NCBI GenBank assembly: GCA_963575645.1
Contig: OY754470.1
Span: 44,547,201-44,611,200, forward strand
Length of the DNA stretch: 64,000 nt
Reading direction: 5' to 3'
Source of the DNA: Xanthostigma xanthostigma
Lineage: Eukaryota; Arthropoda; Insecta; Raphidioptera; Raphidiidae
The notes beneath the pieces are model-generated. The model was given only the letters and a program-made list of their open reading frames with translations. It did no database searches and had not been told where the DNA came from. Position numbers and translations under genes: made by a program. Position 1 is the first letter of the stretch; every line of letters starts with the position of its first letter. Shown one piece after another: positions 33,079 through 45,445 of this stretch.

Positions 33079-33339
33079 TCATTCTGAGATACTTAACCCT
33101 AAAAATATAAGTTTGTATTTTATATATAGATTTATTGAGCTGTGTCATGCATCGGATTATAAACATGATTGGTCTTCGATTAAATCATTGATGCAATGTA
33201 AGATTGTATAATATCATGAATTAAAATACAATTACCAAAGGATGAAAGTGTGGAAAACTATGCTCTGCTTACACGCTTTCATTATTCTGTTGGTCCGTGG
33301 GCGCATATTATATTGGCAACGCTGCAGCGTATCGTATTA
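33079..33339. other. Non-coding, no recognised feature
   Basis: AT-rich. 'ttggcaacgctgcagcg' near 33313 resembles a hAT end, but no partner was found. Confidence 0.3.
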
Positions 33340-33757
33340 CAGTGCGACCTCGTTAATCCGAACCTTCATTACACCGGATTCTTCAATAATCCGGCCAAGT
33401 ATTTCAATTGCATTATGTACTTTATAAGCCGGATTTGATAGTACTCGGTTATCCGAATCTGCGTTTTTAGACGTCTCCGCGGTCATCGATCGTGACGGAT
33501 TCCCCTAACTTTTTTTGAGCAAAATCTCACGAACTACGAAATAGGTAACTGGCTTGAAAATGATGAAGATTTGTTACCACTGGAAAACATAAATGCTACA
33601 GACGAAAATCATGATAGCAGTGGCAATGAAAGTCGAGAGTTACATAATACAAACCAGACTTAAGAATGACGAGGTAGTTAAAAGTTTCAATGTGTGCTTC
33701 AAGTGGGCAGAAGAAACTGATATCCCACTACATGATGTTCCTGTACTTCAAAGAAAA
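33340..33757 (+). pseudogene. pogo/Tigger-like transposon, broken transposase 3' part
   Basis: Starts after TA with CAGTGCGACCTCGTTAATCC, a Tigger-type end. From about 33529 a frame reads NYEIGNWLENDEDLL ... ending at a stop after NTNQT. A second frame from about 33668 reads DEVVKSFNVCFKWAEE and on to VLQR. Both fit the C-terminal region of pogo/jerky-like transposases (an I-x-x-WL-x-x-D block, then a SF-x-x-C-x-x-WAE block), separated by a stop and frameshift. The rest is cut off by the insertion at 33761. No DDE part is left, so it is dead. Confidence 0.6.
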
Positions 33758-33760
33758 AAA

Positions 33761-34763
33761 AAATTGGTTATCTGTAAAGTCGGTTTACAGACGATAGTTT
33801 TACGTGATAACGTATTACGTAATACGTAACCTAAATTTATATAATAATTATAATAATTAGAATCTATGATATTGCATCTTTCGCTTCAAATTTAGGTAAA
33901 TTTTATTAAGTAGAATAATAAAACACTATAAAAAGTACACTATTATTATATAAAAAACAACTATGGCATGTATCTCTTTTGCGCATGCGCCGATTTTCCC
34001 CAAAAAATTTACAAACATTTCTAGTAAAAATAGATAGAGTAAAAACCGTTTTAAAAACTATATTATTATTATATAAAACATCATTATAAGAGATATATTC
34101 TTTTACGCATGCGCCGATGTTCCCCAAAAACAATAGGCCACTTCATATTTGCATATCAAACATCCTCCCAAAATTTGGTTTCAATCCGCTCATCCTTGGT
34201 GTCAGAATGATAAGAAATGTCAAAAGTGACGTTTGCAACTGTCAAAGTAATATGTTCTAATAATAATTAGTTATTCCAATAGTTAACTTAGAAGGCGTTG
34301 CATTTCACAAAATACTAATGTCAAAAAATTGAATTAAACATTAGAAATGCAGCCGTTTTCATGTTAAGACAAGACATACGTTATTTTCTAATTTCCATGT
34401 ACGGCAAACAAAGACGACCGACCGCGTCGCGTCATGCATTAGACAACATTGCATTTATACAGCTATTTTTCTATATAAATTTGTATAAAAAAACTGTTTA
34501 GGCAAATTCTGTTATACGAAATCTATGTAAAATGTTCTCCTCTTCCGTTTAAGACTGGTTTCAAACCGATCTGATTTAAATTGAGCGAGAAATTAGCAAA
34601 AAGCACGCACAGGGTCAGGCGGAACGTTACGCGTTAGGAACGTTACGCGTTAGGAACGTTACGACCGTTAGGAACGTTACACTTTTTCGTGCATGCAGCC
34701 GGTGTTTTATCAATTTATAAGATTGGTGATTCATCAATTTATACGACGTTATCACGTCAAAAA
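33761..34763 (-). mobile_element. 'GACGTGATAACG' repeat family, long copy A
   Basis: One end AATTGG(T)TNTCTGTAAAGTC ... GTTTTACGTGATAACG, the other GACGTTATCACGTCAAAAA, so ACGTGATAACG is inverted near both ends. It shares the whole body with copy D (57985-58615), in reverse. A short array of 'ggaacgttacgcgtta' units lies at 34619-34680. A fragment of the CCATTCCAAC family sits in it at about 33838-34200. No coding frame. Confidence 0.7.
33838..34200 (+). mobile_element. Nested fragment of the 'CCATTCCAAC' family
   Basis: Two segments with 'gcgcatgcgccgattttccc' and 'aaaaccgtt..aaa..tat.attattatata', as at 36.2 and 43.3 kb, followed by 'cctcccaaaatttggtttca'. The unit appears duplicated within the fragment. 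Ends uncertain. Confidence 0.5.
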
Positions 34764-35552
34764 CGGGTTTTATAATGAACCAGAAAAGGATCAAGCAAAC
34801 AAAATTACAAAAGGAAAGTTCATACGAAAATTTAGCTTTCCTCTAATTTTTCCGAAGTTTGACTTATCTTTTGTCTTTATTCCCTGAAATATGTTATAAT
34901 ATGAAGATAGTGCTTTAATTCTTCACAGCCTGCTCGTATCTCGTAAATTAAATTAATTTTTGAAATACACAGCTGTAATGAAACTGAACGTTATCAAATC
35001 ATAAATTATATTGTGGACGTTCTTTAGTGCGCCTTTTATCTTCACTGCCGATAAAATTCCGTATAAAATGTTTGTCTGCACAGACAATATTGATTCGAGG
35101 AAGAAAATGAGAACAATAAAAAGTTAGAAATGTGAGTAAAGTTATCATATCGTTTCGTTGATATACGATGATAGTTTGATGAGTCGCGTGCAGCAATTGT
35201 TTCTGCGTGCCTTGATCAGACTGGTACTGCCATCTCTCGCTATCTAATGTCATAACCGCGCCGTGTCTTTCACCCTATTGTTATGGGTCCCTGGGGTCTG
35301 GGGTCACGTATCCACATGGCGCACATTTACATCTGTGTACATAAATTTCTACATGAATATTACCAGCCGGAATACAGTCGCACCCCGCTAAGTCGAAGCT
35401 GAGGGGAGATCAACAAGATTTTCAATTTTTTTGCGAATCAATTCGGTTTTTAGTTTTTTAAAGTTTTAGCACGGTAGGGTAAAATTCATTCTTGAGATTG
35501 AACGTGCCACTTATACCGTATACTATGAAAACCGACTGTAGAATATTATAAG
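34764..35552. other. Non-coding; possible pogo-like end at about 35374
   Basis: Plain AT-rich sequence, with TACAGTCGCACCCCGCTAAG at about 35373, similar to Tigger-type ends, but without a partner. Confidence 0.3.
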
Positions 35553-35624
35553 CTAAGGTGACGGCGAGGTAGAATACTTGCCTCATAAAGTGAAGGTCGT
35601 AGGTTCCATCTCGGCGGTCGGTGC
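35553..35624 (+). pseudogene. tRNA-Met-like sequence (pseudogene or SINE head)
   Basis: 'gacggcgaggtagaata', 'gcctCATAAag' in the anticodon position, and 'gaaggtcgtaggttccatct' line up with the D arm, CAT anticodon loop and T arm of an elongator tRNA-Met. The acceptor stem does not pair. Directly followed by T6 and the next mobile element, so it may be the head of a SINE. Confidence 0.4.
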
Positions 35625-35827
35625 TTTTTTGACGTGATAACGTCTTATAAATTGATGAATCACGTCAATATAAAAAGATGAAACACCGGCGGCATGCACG
35701 AAAAAATGTAACGTTCCTAACGTTCCGCCTGACCCTGTGCGTGATTATTAAATATGATATTCGAGCGGAATACGTTATCACGTAAAACTATCGTCCGTAA
35801 ACCGACTTTACAGACAACCAATTTTTT
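35625..35827 (+). mobile_element. 'GACGTGATAACG' family, short copy B
   Basis: Same ends as copy D, TTTTTTGACGTGATAACGTC ... CGACTTTACAGACAACCAAT, but only about 200 bp: an internally deleted version lacking the array of CGTTACG units. Confidence 0.75.
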
Positions 35828-35977
35828 ACAGTTATACCAGTTTTAATTCTGTAGTGTGTATTGTAAAATATGCAGTCTCTCTTTTTTTTAATTAATCTAT
35901 ACGAACCAGTACGCGGACGGAATCGACAATACTCGGCTGGGAAAGAAATGGAACAATCAATATTGATACGTCTATCA

Positions 35978-36452
35978 ATTAATCAAAGCATGCTTAACTA
36001 GTTTTTTTCTGACAGATCTACAAAGCAAAAGAACAGCTGATTTTTTTTTATTTCAAAATATTTCCGAAACTATAAAGTTTATAGAAGAGAAAATTTAACA
36101 AAACTTTCTTGAAAAAATAAATAGAATAACAAGTCGTTATGAAAAGTATATCATTATTATATAAAAACACCGTTATATCATATATCTCTTCTGCGCATGC
36201 GCCGATTTTTCCCAAAAACAATACGCTTTTCATATTTGCATACCAAATATCCTCCCAAAATTTGGTTTCAATCCGCTCATCCGTTTGATGTGTATCGTTC
36301 TCACAAACTAACAGACGGACAGAGTTTTTCCAAAAATATGTTTTTTGTATTCGGGGAACCTTAAAACGAAAATATATTGTAAAATTTTTGAAAAGTGATT
36401 TTTGACCTAAACTAGTACCATTCCCCACTTGTGGGTTGAAATGGTAAAATGT
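35978..36452 (+). mobile_element. 'CCATTCCAAC' family, left-truncated copy
   Basis: Aligns with 43125-43560: 'aatcaaagcatgcttaacta', 'gctgatttttttt', 'ctgcgcatgcgccgattttt', 'tttttgacctaaactagtac' and 'cattccccacttgtgggttg'. The first ~180 bp of the fuller copy are missing. The 126-codon frame on the - strand over it is repeat-derived. Confidence 0.7.
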
Positions 36453-37265
36453 TGACGCGTATTTATCGAAAACTTTGTCGTTTTTACAAGGCTTTTAAAT
36501 GAGGTATTGTATTTATATCGCTTTCCCAAATATTGTATGACAGTATGAGTATCTACTGCTTTTTGCTTGCGGATTTTAGCGGTTGTGCAACCATTTGATT
36601 AAAAGCAGCCAAATACCAGTTATATTTCAGATTCTTCCAGGTAATTTATAAATTTCGATTTGAAAAGAATGAGTTTAATATTTTTCGATTTTACGCTTGA
36701 TGAAATTCTAAAATTGCTAAAACATTTTGTTTCGCCATACTAGTGTATTTGATACAGTTACAAAAACATATAAAACTGTACATTTACAAAATATTTCATA
36801 AAATATGTATTAATATTTATATATTTTATGATTTATGATTTATTATGTTAATACATACTAATACTTGGGTATTTTTTTAATATTTTGTGTACCGTTTTTT
36901 GTTTATGAAATGTTTCTGTTATCTTACAATCTTAGAAATTAGACATTTTTAATTAAATTATGTTGCGTGCGGAAATTGGGTTAAGTATATTTACAGAAAT
37001 ATGAGGGGAATGTAACGCAATGTTATTAATTCATAATAGAGTTATTTTAAATCTCAATTTATTGTGAAATCTATGAAAATACTTTATTATTTAACATAAT
37101 GTCATCGGTACATAGGCGTAACCCCCCAAAATTGGAAAAATTAAGTTAACCATCTAAAGAAGAAAGAGTAATAAAGTATATAGTCTGTGCTATATTCAAT
37201 TAAAAAATATGTTTCTTAATATATTGCTGTCATTTTCAATGGAGATATTTTTAAATATGTGCTGT
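36453..37265. other. Non-coding, no recognised feature
   Basis: AT-rich, with a TATTAATATTTATATATTTTA low-complexity patch near 36810. Confidence 0.35.
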
Positions 37266-37545
37266 ATGTTTAATCCATACTAATATTATAAGTGCGAAAG
37301 TAACTCTGTCGCGCTTTCACGGCCAAGCCGCTGGGTCGATTGTGATGAAATTTAATATGGAGGTAGTTTAAACTCTGGGAAAGGACATAAAATTCAACCC
37401 CTATGGGAATTAAGTGGGGATTGTAATATTGTTTGAAGTTACGTTTTTACGATCAGACCGCTGGGCTGATTGTAATGAAATTTAATATGGAGATAGTTTA
37501 AACTCTGGTCTTTGGGGAAGGACATAAACTACTTTTTTTTTTAAT
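37266..37545 (+). mobile_element. RTE-like retroposon 3' region, internally duplicated
   Basis: 'atccatactaatattataag', 'gtaactctgtcgcgctttca', 'cggccaagccgctgggtcga' and 'atgaaatttaatatggag' are the hallmark tail of lepidopteran RTE elements. The 'gaccgctgggctgattgtaa' block repeats at about 37455. No reverse transcriptase left. Confidence 0.65.
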
Positions 37546-39300
37546 TAACTCCTATAAGGACACATACTGCCTTCTCATAAATTAAGGTTATAAGTGTATG
37601 CTCCGCGGTGTCTTTCAATCCGAAATCTTGATACGCCCAAATTGTATAATGGTACACGTTCACAGGATTCTCATTTGGACCGAAATATTAAGTTAGGGCT
37701 ATTATAACTAGTGGCAAATCTAAAGAAGACAGTGTTTTATTACCACGAATACCAATTATATCAATGGATTTGCCTTTTCATTTTAAAAGATTACAATTTT
37801 CTTTAAAAACTTCTTTCATAACAACTTTTGGAATTAAATAAATAAAATAAAAAATAAAATTTTAGCAGTTTCGTCCAGTAGACTTTTGTACGGCCAGAGC
37901 GTGGACTAAATAACAGATAAACACAAAAAATCTAATTTATAAATTCTTTTAGTCCAGTGAAAAAAAAAACAAAAATAATAATTATAGATACCCACGAAAC
38001 ATGAAGGAAAATATTTTGTTTATTTGTTAAATAAAGTGGGAATACAATTTTGCATATTTTTAAATTAATTCTGTTAACCTACCAAATCTTTTGGAAACGT
38101 GACAATAGCTAACAAAGTCTGTATAGTGTGTAAATATAATATTTTTTAGTAATAACACGTCTACAAAGCTTGTTAATTTTGTATACACTCATAATATACA
38201 TAATTATTGTAAATTAAATATCTCAGATACGGTTTTATGATTATTAATTTATTAGTTTGCATACTTCAAACATTATAATAGTTATTAAAATTGCTTTAAG
38301 GCCAACCACACTTTCAGTTTAATATTTTTTTAAAAAATGTACATTCATAACATTTTTTAAATTTGTAAACTGTAGACCTCATTCTATTTATGTTTTTAAG
38401 TCAAGGAATTTTGATGTAATGAAATCTTATTTCGTCTTCCTTTTGTTGTAAGTAATGTAACTTTGTGAGTAGGATTATATTTTCTACTACAAACTGAAGA
38501 GATTCGGTACTGTCATATTTTTCACTGATGCGAAAAATTGATTTCTAAAAATTATTTTTTTTATTAGCGCAGTTTATTAGCGCTTGGGGGGAGTTCTTTA
38601 CAAAACAATTACGGGGTCGTGTATACAAAGTGAGATAGTAATACAGTAATTCTACATCAGTTGTTATGGCGTGTATATGTGATTTCTGATTGGTTAGATT
38701 CAAAAAATGACGTTGAAAGACGAAAAGTTTTTACGTATTTTTGAGGAAATATGTGAATAATTAGCAAAGTTTTTTTTGGTACGTCAAAATTTTGCGTTCT
38801 TTATGACTTAAAAAAAAATTGGGCACATCGAGTTATCGTACTGGACCTAAACATTTATGTATCGCAATTATACCCTCCAAGTTTTACGAATTTCCTTGAG
38901 ATTTTTTGTGAGAGATGTGGTAGATTATAGACGCTTGACAACAGGTTGTTAGCGGAAGATTTTGTGAATTATAATATTTTTTCTAAATGGATCCGCAACA
39001 GTAATTTTTATACTCCGTATAATGCATAATATTACGGTAAGAGCATAGCGCATGCTTGACCACAAGCCATGCAGACTATTCGCAAAGAGTACAGCAGACA
39101 AGGCTAACGGTTTTCGGATTTAATTAAAATATTATTTATTCATATAGGTAATAACTAAATATATAACCAATCTCCATGTTCACGCAATGTTGACTCTAAA
39201 TACATCAGAGCTGTTTAATCTTAGGAACTAATACCCGTTTTAAACTGTCGTATCTAATTGGTTCGGGCGATATGGAATTGCAGAGAAAATTAAAACGATT
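37546..39300. other. Non-coding, no recognised feature
   Basis: AT-rich (38.0-38.4 kb extremely so). No inverted repeats or exon-like segments could be supported. Confidence 0.35.
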
Positions 39301-39785
39301 AATGACCATATTCACCGCACGTAAGTAGTTATTTATTGGATTCATTTGTTCTTTGGATAGCTATTCTCCGAATAAATAGCGATAATTCAATTCACCAAAC
39401 ATAATTATGTTTACTGCAGGTATAAATACCGTTCGGTCTTACATCAAGGGTCTAAATATTTATTCGCCTGATAAAATAATAGTGGACGCGACATAGATCG
39501 TAATACCTAACCTATAAACGTCGGGTTTATATCTACAGTTTGCTCTTGCTCTTGTTTATTAACCTTTTGTGAAGTGTATATAGTTGTAAAACATTAAAGT
39601 TAGTGGCAGGTTTGTGTACGCAGGATAAAACATTCTTATTTTGTGAAACTTTTTTGACGTTTATACTAACGCCATCGGTCAGATTTTTGGGTGAACGTCA
39701 AAATATTCAACAAGAAGAGCAAGGAGTATATAGTGCAGTGTATATTTATTCTTTAACTAACTTTTCTATCTGAATTTTGAAAATT
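39301..39785 (+). repeat. Dispersed repeat, LTR-like, copy 2
   Basis: Same orientation and order of blocks as 22611-23105, with small indels. The two copies are 16.7 kb apart and differ too much to be the paired LTRs of one recent element. Confidence 0.55.
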
Positions 39786-42700
39786 ACGATCGATTACCTT
39801 TTTTGGATCAATTTCCCCGATTTTTTAATCATAAAAATTGAACTTAAAATGAGAGAATATGTCACAATTGATTCTATACATAAATATAGATCTTCCACAT
39901 AAACACACCTTGTAAATAGTTGTGTTCTCTGTACTTTGAGTTTATTTGTTTTGTTAAAATTTTATTTGTGTCATTCTCTCATCTTAGGCTCGATGGTTAA
40001 CAAATTGGGTAAATTAGTCCAAAAAAGTTAATTAGAATTTATTAAATTTAACAGCGTTCGTACGCGATTTAGCGCGATTTATAAATATATATATTATCTA
40101 ACATATAATAATTGTCATCATGAAATAATAGATGAGGGTATATATTTCTAATATCGGATCTCGCACTATAACTACGTGAATTATTTTCTGACGTATCCTG
40201 TAGACACTATGATATAGAGAAGATAACGTTTCTCTACTAACTGCTTATGGGACACCACGCGACCGTTGCCTTTCTGCGTATTAATTAAATACGACTGCCG
40301 TAACTAGTTACTTACGCACGAACGGTATGTGCAGTATGCGAAAATAGAACATCGATTCAAACGGCGCAACAATAAATATTTGTTTAAATTAACGGCTGAT
40401 AATTGGATTCTTCGGTTCGTAACCGTGTATATATTTATTGTACTTACCCAGAAAGCTCAGAGGCTGTTAGTTGGATTTGCTTCATTCGTGACCCGTAGAT
40501 GGTGCAATCATACAGTATTTTGATATATCCCAACAATAACAAACGAGGTACTGAGAAAGCGCCTCAAACTTTCTTGTGGAAATTAATTTGATTAATTTCG
40601 TCTGTTTTATAACTACTATCCTCTTCTACATGAGTTTCTCACATAAAGAAAAAACATTTCATAAATTCGCGTTAGTTCATACTGGTTGACATTCAAGACA
40701 TATTTCACAGAAAAAAGTATTATTAATTTCATAAATATGATTTTAGTAAAAATCAAAAAAAACAGAATATTAGAATGTTTCTAAATACAAAATTTTGATA
40801 GACTTATAAGTGCCATATTTACCTAGTAAGTTTATAATTTCCTTCAATAAAATGTAAGATAACATGAATTTATTTTTGTAAGTATAAATTAAAAAATTAT
40901 ATAATATGACTTATCATATTATACCGTTAAATAAAAAAAATTAGATTCTAATGATGGGAGATAATCCCGAAAGCGCTCAATTTTTATAAAAAGAAAAAAT
41001 CTAATTTTTGGAATTGTTTTATTCAACAACCTACATTATTAAACTTTGGGAACCAAGTAATTGCGTACTAAAAGATTGGCGAATATCTGAGTACCTTCTC
41101 ATATAAGAGGCCAGTACCGTCTCAACCTAATTAGAGAAGGCAACGGAAAAAAATTGTAATACCTAATCTATCTCGACATATAAAATTGTGCAAAATTATT
41201 AATCTAGTGAATCGACTTGATTTTTTTCTGCAGCTTCAGAATTTATAGATAAATTAGCAGCCCGTCCCGATTTCATACAAAACTGTAAGATTTATTAATA
41301 CATAGTTTCTCTCTCTTCCTGGAAATATTATATTGACCTTCCCATCTACACAGCAGAACTATCAAACTGATCGTCAGATTTTTTTTATTGAGGTTTTTGA
41401 TTTTCCGGTGGATTTTCCAAAAATTTTCTTTCATACACAAAACAATGAGCTAACGTAGAATTGAAGAAAATAGCTTCGCAAATATCCTATCGTTTTTTAT
41501 TTATCTGTAATAGATAAAAATAGTTACTGTGAGTGTACCTTATGAAATAGACATAGGTAATATGCTATCCGCGACTTTTCTGTAGGCCTTTTTAAGACCT
41601 ACAATTTTTTTGTACATTGTTTTGATGTATCTCTAAAGATTTGGCCAGCGTTAGCCATGTTAGCGTATGAAAACAGCTTTTTTTGACAAAACACCGTCTT
41701 AGTTCAAAATTTTTACAAATTATATACACAAACCTTCCTCGATTCTCGCTGTTTCTATTACTGAAAACCGTTTAAAAATCCGTTGCGTGGTTTGGAAGAA
41801 GTAAGCGGAGAAACAGACAGAGAAAACGACTCTGTTTTATTATTTTATACTATGAATAAGCACGAGAATGAAATTTGTCGGTTTATAGAGCATTTTCGAA
41901 ATACCTTCATAATAAAATAGTTTTCGTTAACGTGAACGAATTTGTGGACGTTTACGCAAGCGAAGCCGCGGGCAATAGTCAGTTAATTTTAAGAAAATTA
42001 TTGTCTCGCATGTGTGCGGAGCATTCGCTGAAGTCTGCAAGGATTTCGGTCATGGAAATAGAAATCGGAAATTGAATGTTTGTAGCAGTTTTGATAGAGA
42101 GGTGTTTCCTTAATTCTATTCAAACAAATAATGACACTTCCTTTGTCGTAAATAATGTTACGAAAGAAAATCCAATTGCAGTTATGTAAAATGTTAGTCA
42201 TCTTTTTATTATTATATTTCAAGTTATATATCTTCTAGACCTAGAGTAAATAATTATAGAGAAGTGAAATATCAAACTATACCTTTTGTTTATTAATAAG
42301 GTTATATCATTGATTTTTTATTTTAAAAATTACCATATAAATGAAGATGGAATAACAGTGCAGATGTCTGCAGAGCGTTTCAAAACGCTCACTGTTTTAA
42401 AGGGTGGTGTTATTTGATTTCTAGAAACGCTTTTTTTTATCTTCGAGATTTAATTGCCATGTTATTAAAAAAATATCGTGTGTTTTGTCTAAAAAAGAAT
42501 TTTAAGTTCGTTTGGCTTCTATCGTCATTTTAAATTTGCATTAATGACTTCTTCATTAGGATTTACTCTAAGAGTGCTGATGTGCAATTTTTATTATTAA
42601 TGTCTATACCTATTTCAACTTTCTTTTTACATTAAAGATAAAAATTAAGCTAATCACCAATAAGATTTTTTTTTAATTAAAAGATAATTAAACAAACGGA

Positions 42701-42940
42701 AATGTATCATATAATACCTGTCTGTAATTTCATTAACTTAATTAATTCAATTGGAATAGAATATGTAACGGCAGCCAAAAGATATTTCCGTTTTTTTGTA
42801 GAAATTTCTTTAAACAGTTTGATTATTCAATGCGAAGATTTTTATTTCTTTTTAATTTTGACTAGATATTACAAGATTATTAACAAGATTTTTTTAACAT
42901 TTTTTTAAAGATAATTGCTTTTTGTAATTGTATATTAAAA
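39786..42940. other. Non-coding, no firm feature
   Basis: Long AT-rich stretch. Only a short GAGCGTTTcaAAACGCTC palindrome (about 42371) and a weak inverted pair 'aaattagattct'/'aaatctaattttt' (40937-41018) stand out. Short frames have no recognisable content. Confidence 0.35.
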
Positions 42941-43560
42941 AAAATTCCAGCTAATTGGGCGACGGGACCATTCCAACTTCAAAAATATTGCAATTTGATA
43001 TAGATAGTATAATAAAGAAAATTAAATTTCTGATTTTGCGTGAGGTGACGAGGGTAATGGCTAATATTCAATATGGTATTTGCTATTCATTGCCATAGTT
43101 ACCTACATATGTTCCACGTCATGTAAAAATTAATCAAAGCTTGCTTAACTAGTTTATTTATGATAGATCTACAAAACAAGAAAAGCTGATTTTTTTCTAT
43201 TTTCAAAATATTTCCGAAACTATAAAACTTGGAAAAAAAATTTTAACGAAACTTTTTTGAAAAAATAAATAGAATAATAAACCGTTATGAAAAGTATACC
43301 ATTATTATATAAAAAACACCGTTATAGCATATATCTCTCCTGCGCATGCGCCTATTTTCCCCAAAAACAATAGGGCTCTTCATATTTGCATATCAACCCT
43401 GTATCGTGTTCACAGACTAACAAACGCATAGAGTTTTTCCAAAAATATGTTTTTTAGATTCAGGGGACTTCAAAACGAAAAAATTATTGTAAAATTTTGA
43501 AAAGTGAATTTTGACCTAAACTAGTACCATTCCCCACTTGTGGGTTGAAATGGTAATATG
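42941..43560 (+). mobile_element. 'CCATTCCAAC' family, fullest copy
   Basis: Runs from 'aaaattccagctaattgggc' through GGGACCATTCCAACTTC to TGTGGGTTGAAATGGTAA, giving an imperfect inverted pair ACCATTCCAAC/GTTGAAATGGT close to the ends. About 0.6 kb, non-coding. Its homology with 17690-18670 extends about 25 bp beyond the inverted motif at one end, so the true ends are outside it. Confidence 0.65.
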
Positions 43561-43718
43561 TTATCCTAAATTCAGTAATGTGTAAAATCAATTTTCACGT
43601 ATTCGCTATGTGCAGCTGCTTGGAACGAAGGCGTTGAACGACAATGCGCACGTAGCGGCGAAAGATAGCAAACCTTCTGCTCGTGTACCATTGACATAAA
43701 CCTAAGGTGAAAAATGAC

Positions 43719-45445
43719 AGTTCGTAAATGCTGCATTATTAAATTGTAATAACTAATAATACATTAAAAAATAGTGATGTTAGCTTTTATTGTTTCTCAA
43801 AATATAAGCATAAGTTAATTCAAAGATAAAAATGGATTTCCATTGCGAAAAAGCAGAAGTAAGTATCATAACCTTAATTTTACATTGACAATAATGTTCC
43901 AAAAAAATTCATGTGAACACACTATGAAAATATATATTTCATATAAAATAAATATAAGAATAATGAAATTTAATAATTTTTATGAAAATACAACTTGAAT
44001 TTTGTTATTAAATTAATAAAATAAGACGTATCTTTTATTTTTTAGTGGATATACGTACATCCATTTGGAATCCTACATCACAAGAGATCTAATTTGCAGT
44101 GCACATTTCATTGAGAACAAAAAGGGAGAAGAAGAACTGGGTCCTAATTACGTATCCAGCAAATTTTCTTCACCTCAAAGGAAACCAAAATTAAATGAGA
44201 ATCAAGTTTTGACAAGACATCAACGTTTCATTAAACGTAGGCTACAAAATATTTCATTAGTGGGTTCAAGTTCAAAAATAATAAAGATTCAAGTCTCAAT
44301 TCAAAAAGTGCTGCAAATACGGAAGATAAATGTTCAGTGTATGAAAATAACTGACAGTGTACATGGCAATTTAATGATTGTTGATTCGAGTACCAAAAGC
44401 AGAAATGATGTAGAATGCCAAGCTGATATTTTTGCTTATTGTAATACCTAGTGTTAAAAAAATACTGTTTTGTAATAACATTATTCAAAAAGGCTCTAAT
44501 ACTTGTGATGCTCAAACTCAAACTGAGATTAATTGAAATAAATACCACAAAACAGTTTAGAAATCAGAAGTGTGGTACGCCCAGGGTTGCAGGCGTCTGG
44601 CTTTTTATGGCCGTGTCCGGCTTTTGTTAGGCTTTTGGCCTATGTACTTTTAATTATAGACTTTTTGATATTTTTCAAGAGTTTGAAATTGCTATTTTTT
44701 AATAAAGATCTTTTTGTTTTTATCCAAAAGAATGGATATACGTTTTTGATTTGGTTAACAAAAACTTTTAGTATTTTGTTATATTTGTTTTGTTTTTTTT
44801 TAATTTACCTATTAATAGATTACAGAAGACTGACCATTTTTCACTTCATCAATATCATAGGTATAAATACAAATGATAATAATAGGTGCGTAGAACTGTT
44901 AATGTTGTTAATTTTATAACAAAATCTGTGATTCACATTAAATAATTAATAAACAACTTTATTACGAACCTAACTGAGTTTTTTTTATTTTAAATGTGAT
45001 GTTCGGCTTTAAAAAGGTGTGTTTGACTTTTAAAAAATGTATGTCCGGCTTTTAGGGCAAAATGTCCGGCCTAATACAGCGCCGAATCCGGCTTTTGAAT
45101 TTTAAGGCCTGGCAACTCGAGGTACGCCTCAAAAATAGTTTGTCGAATATCGATACAGCAGTTGAACCTGATTGTGATGCACAATGAATTTGTTGATGAT
45201 TCAATTACTTTTCAAGGAACAGTTACAAATGATAAACAGCTAAGAAATCTTTCTGGTGTATCATTTGAGACTTATAATTATTTTCTGAACAAATTGACAG
45301 TTTCACAAAAAATTCAAATATCTAAAAATTAGACTATTTATTTTTATTTTCAAGATGAAAACTGCTTTGACATTTACAGGAATAGGTGCAATATTTTCCG
45401 TACACAGGACAACACTGTCTAGAATTTTTATTCCACTTTAGAAAA
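43719..45445 (+). pseudogene. THAP / HTH_Tnp_4-type transposase pseudogene
   Basis: Pieces in several frames. The start MTVRKCCII (43719) is the first Cys pair of a THAP zinc finger; a stop follows. About 43780-43857: VSFYCFSKYKHK ... KWISIAKK, the central F-x-x-F and K-W part, with a stop inside, ending near a GTAAGT. After a TTTTTTAG acceptor at about 44044: LICSAHFIENKK ... NYV, the conserved C-x-x-H-F end of the THAP domain, in an open frame to 44449. Past the hAT, about 45194-45332 reads LRNLSGVSFETY ... and about 45355-45440 reads LTFTGIGAIFSVHRTTLS, the helix-turn-helix seen before DDE domains. No DDE catalytic part is visible. Clearly dead. Confidence 0.65.
44582..45120. mobile_element. 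hAT-like MITE inside the THAP transposon, 539 bp
   Basis: An exact 8-bp duplication GGTACGCC (44574-44581, 45121-45128) surrounds ends CAGGGTTGCAGGC / GGCCTGGCAACTCGA. GTCCGGCTTTT-like motifs cluster at both ends (44615-44640 and 45000-45095), as subterminal binding repeats do in hAT elements. No transposase. It inserted after the THAP element had landed. Confidence 0.85.

Noticed and set aside
34615-34685. CRISPR-like short direct repeats (GGAACGTTACGCGTTA)
   Set aside because: Units are contiguous, without unique spacers, in an animal genome; a minisatellite in a transposon.
36048-36428. 126-codon - strand frame
   Set aside because: Lies wholly within the CCATTCCAAC repeat family and is broken in the other copies.
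44572-44919. 115-codon + frame rich in hydrophobic residues
   Set aside because: Starts in the target duplication and runs inside the nested hAT; no known domain, low complexity.
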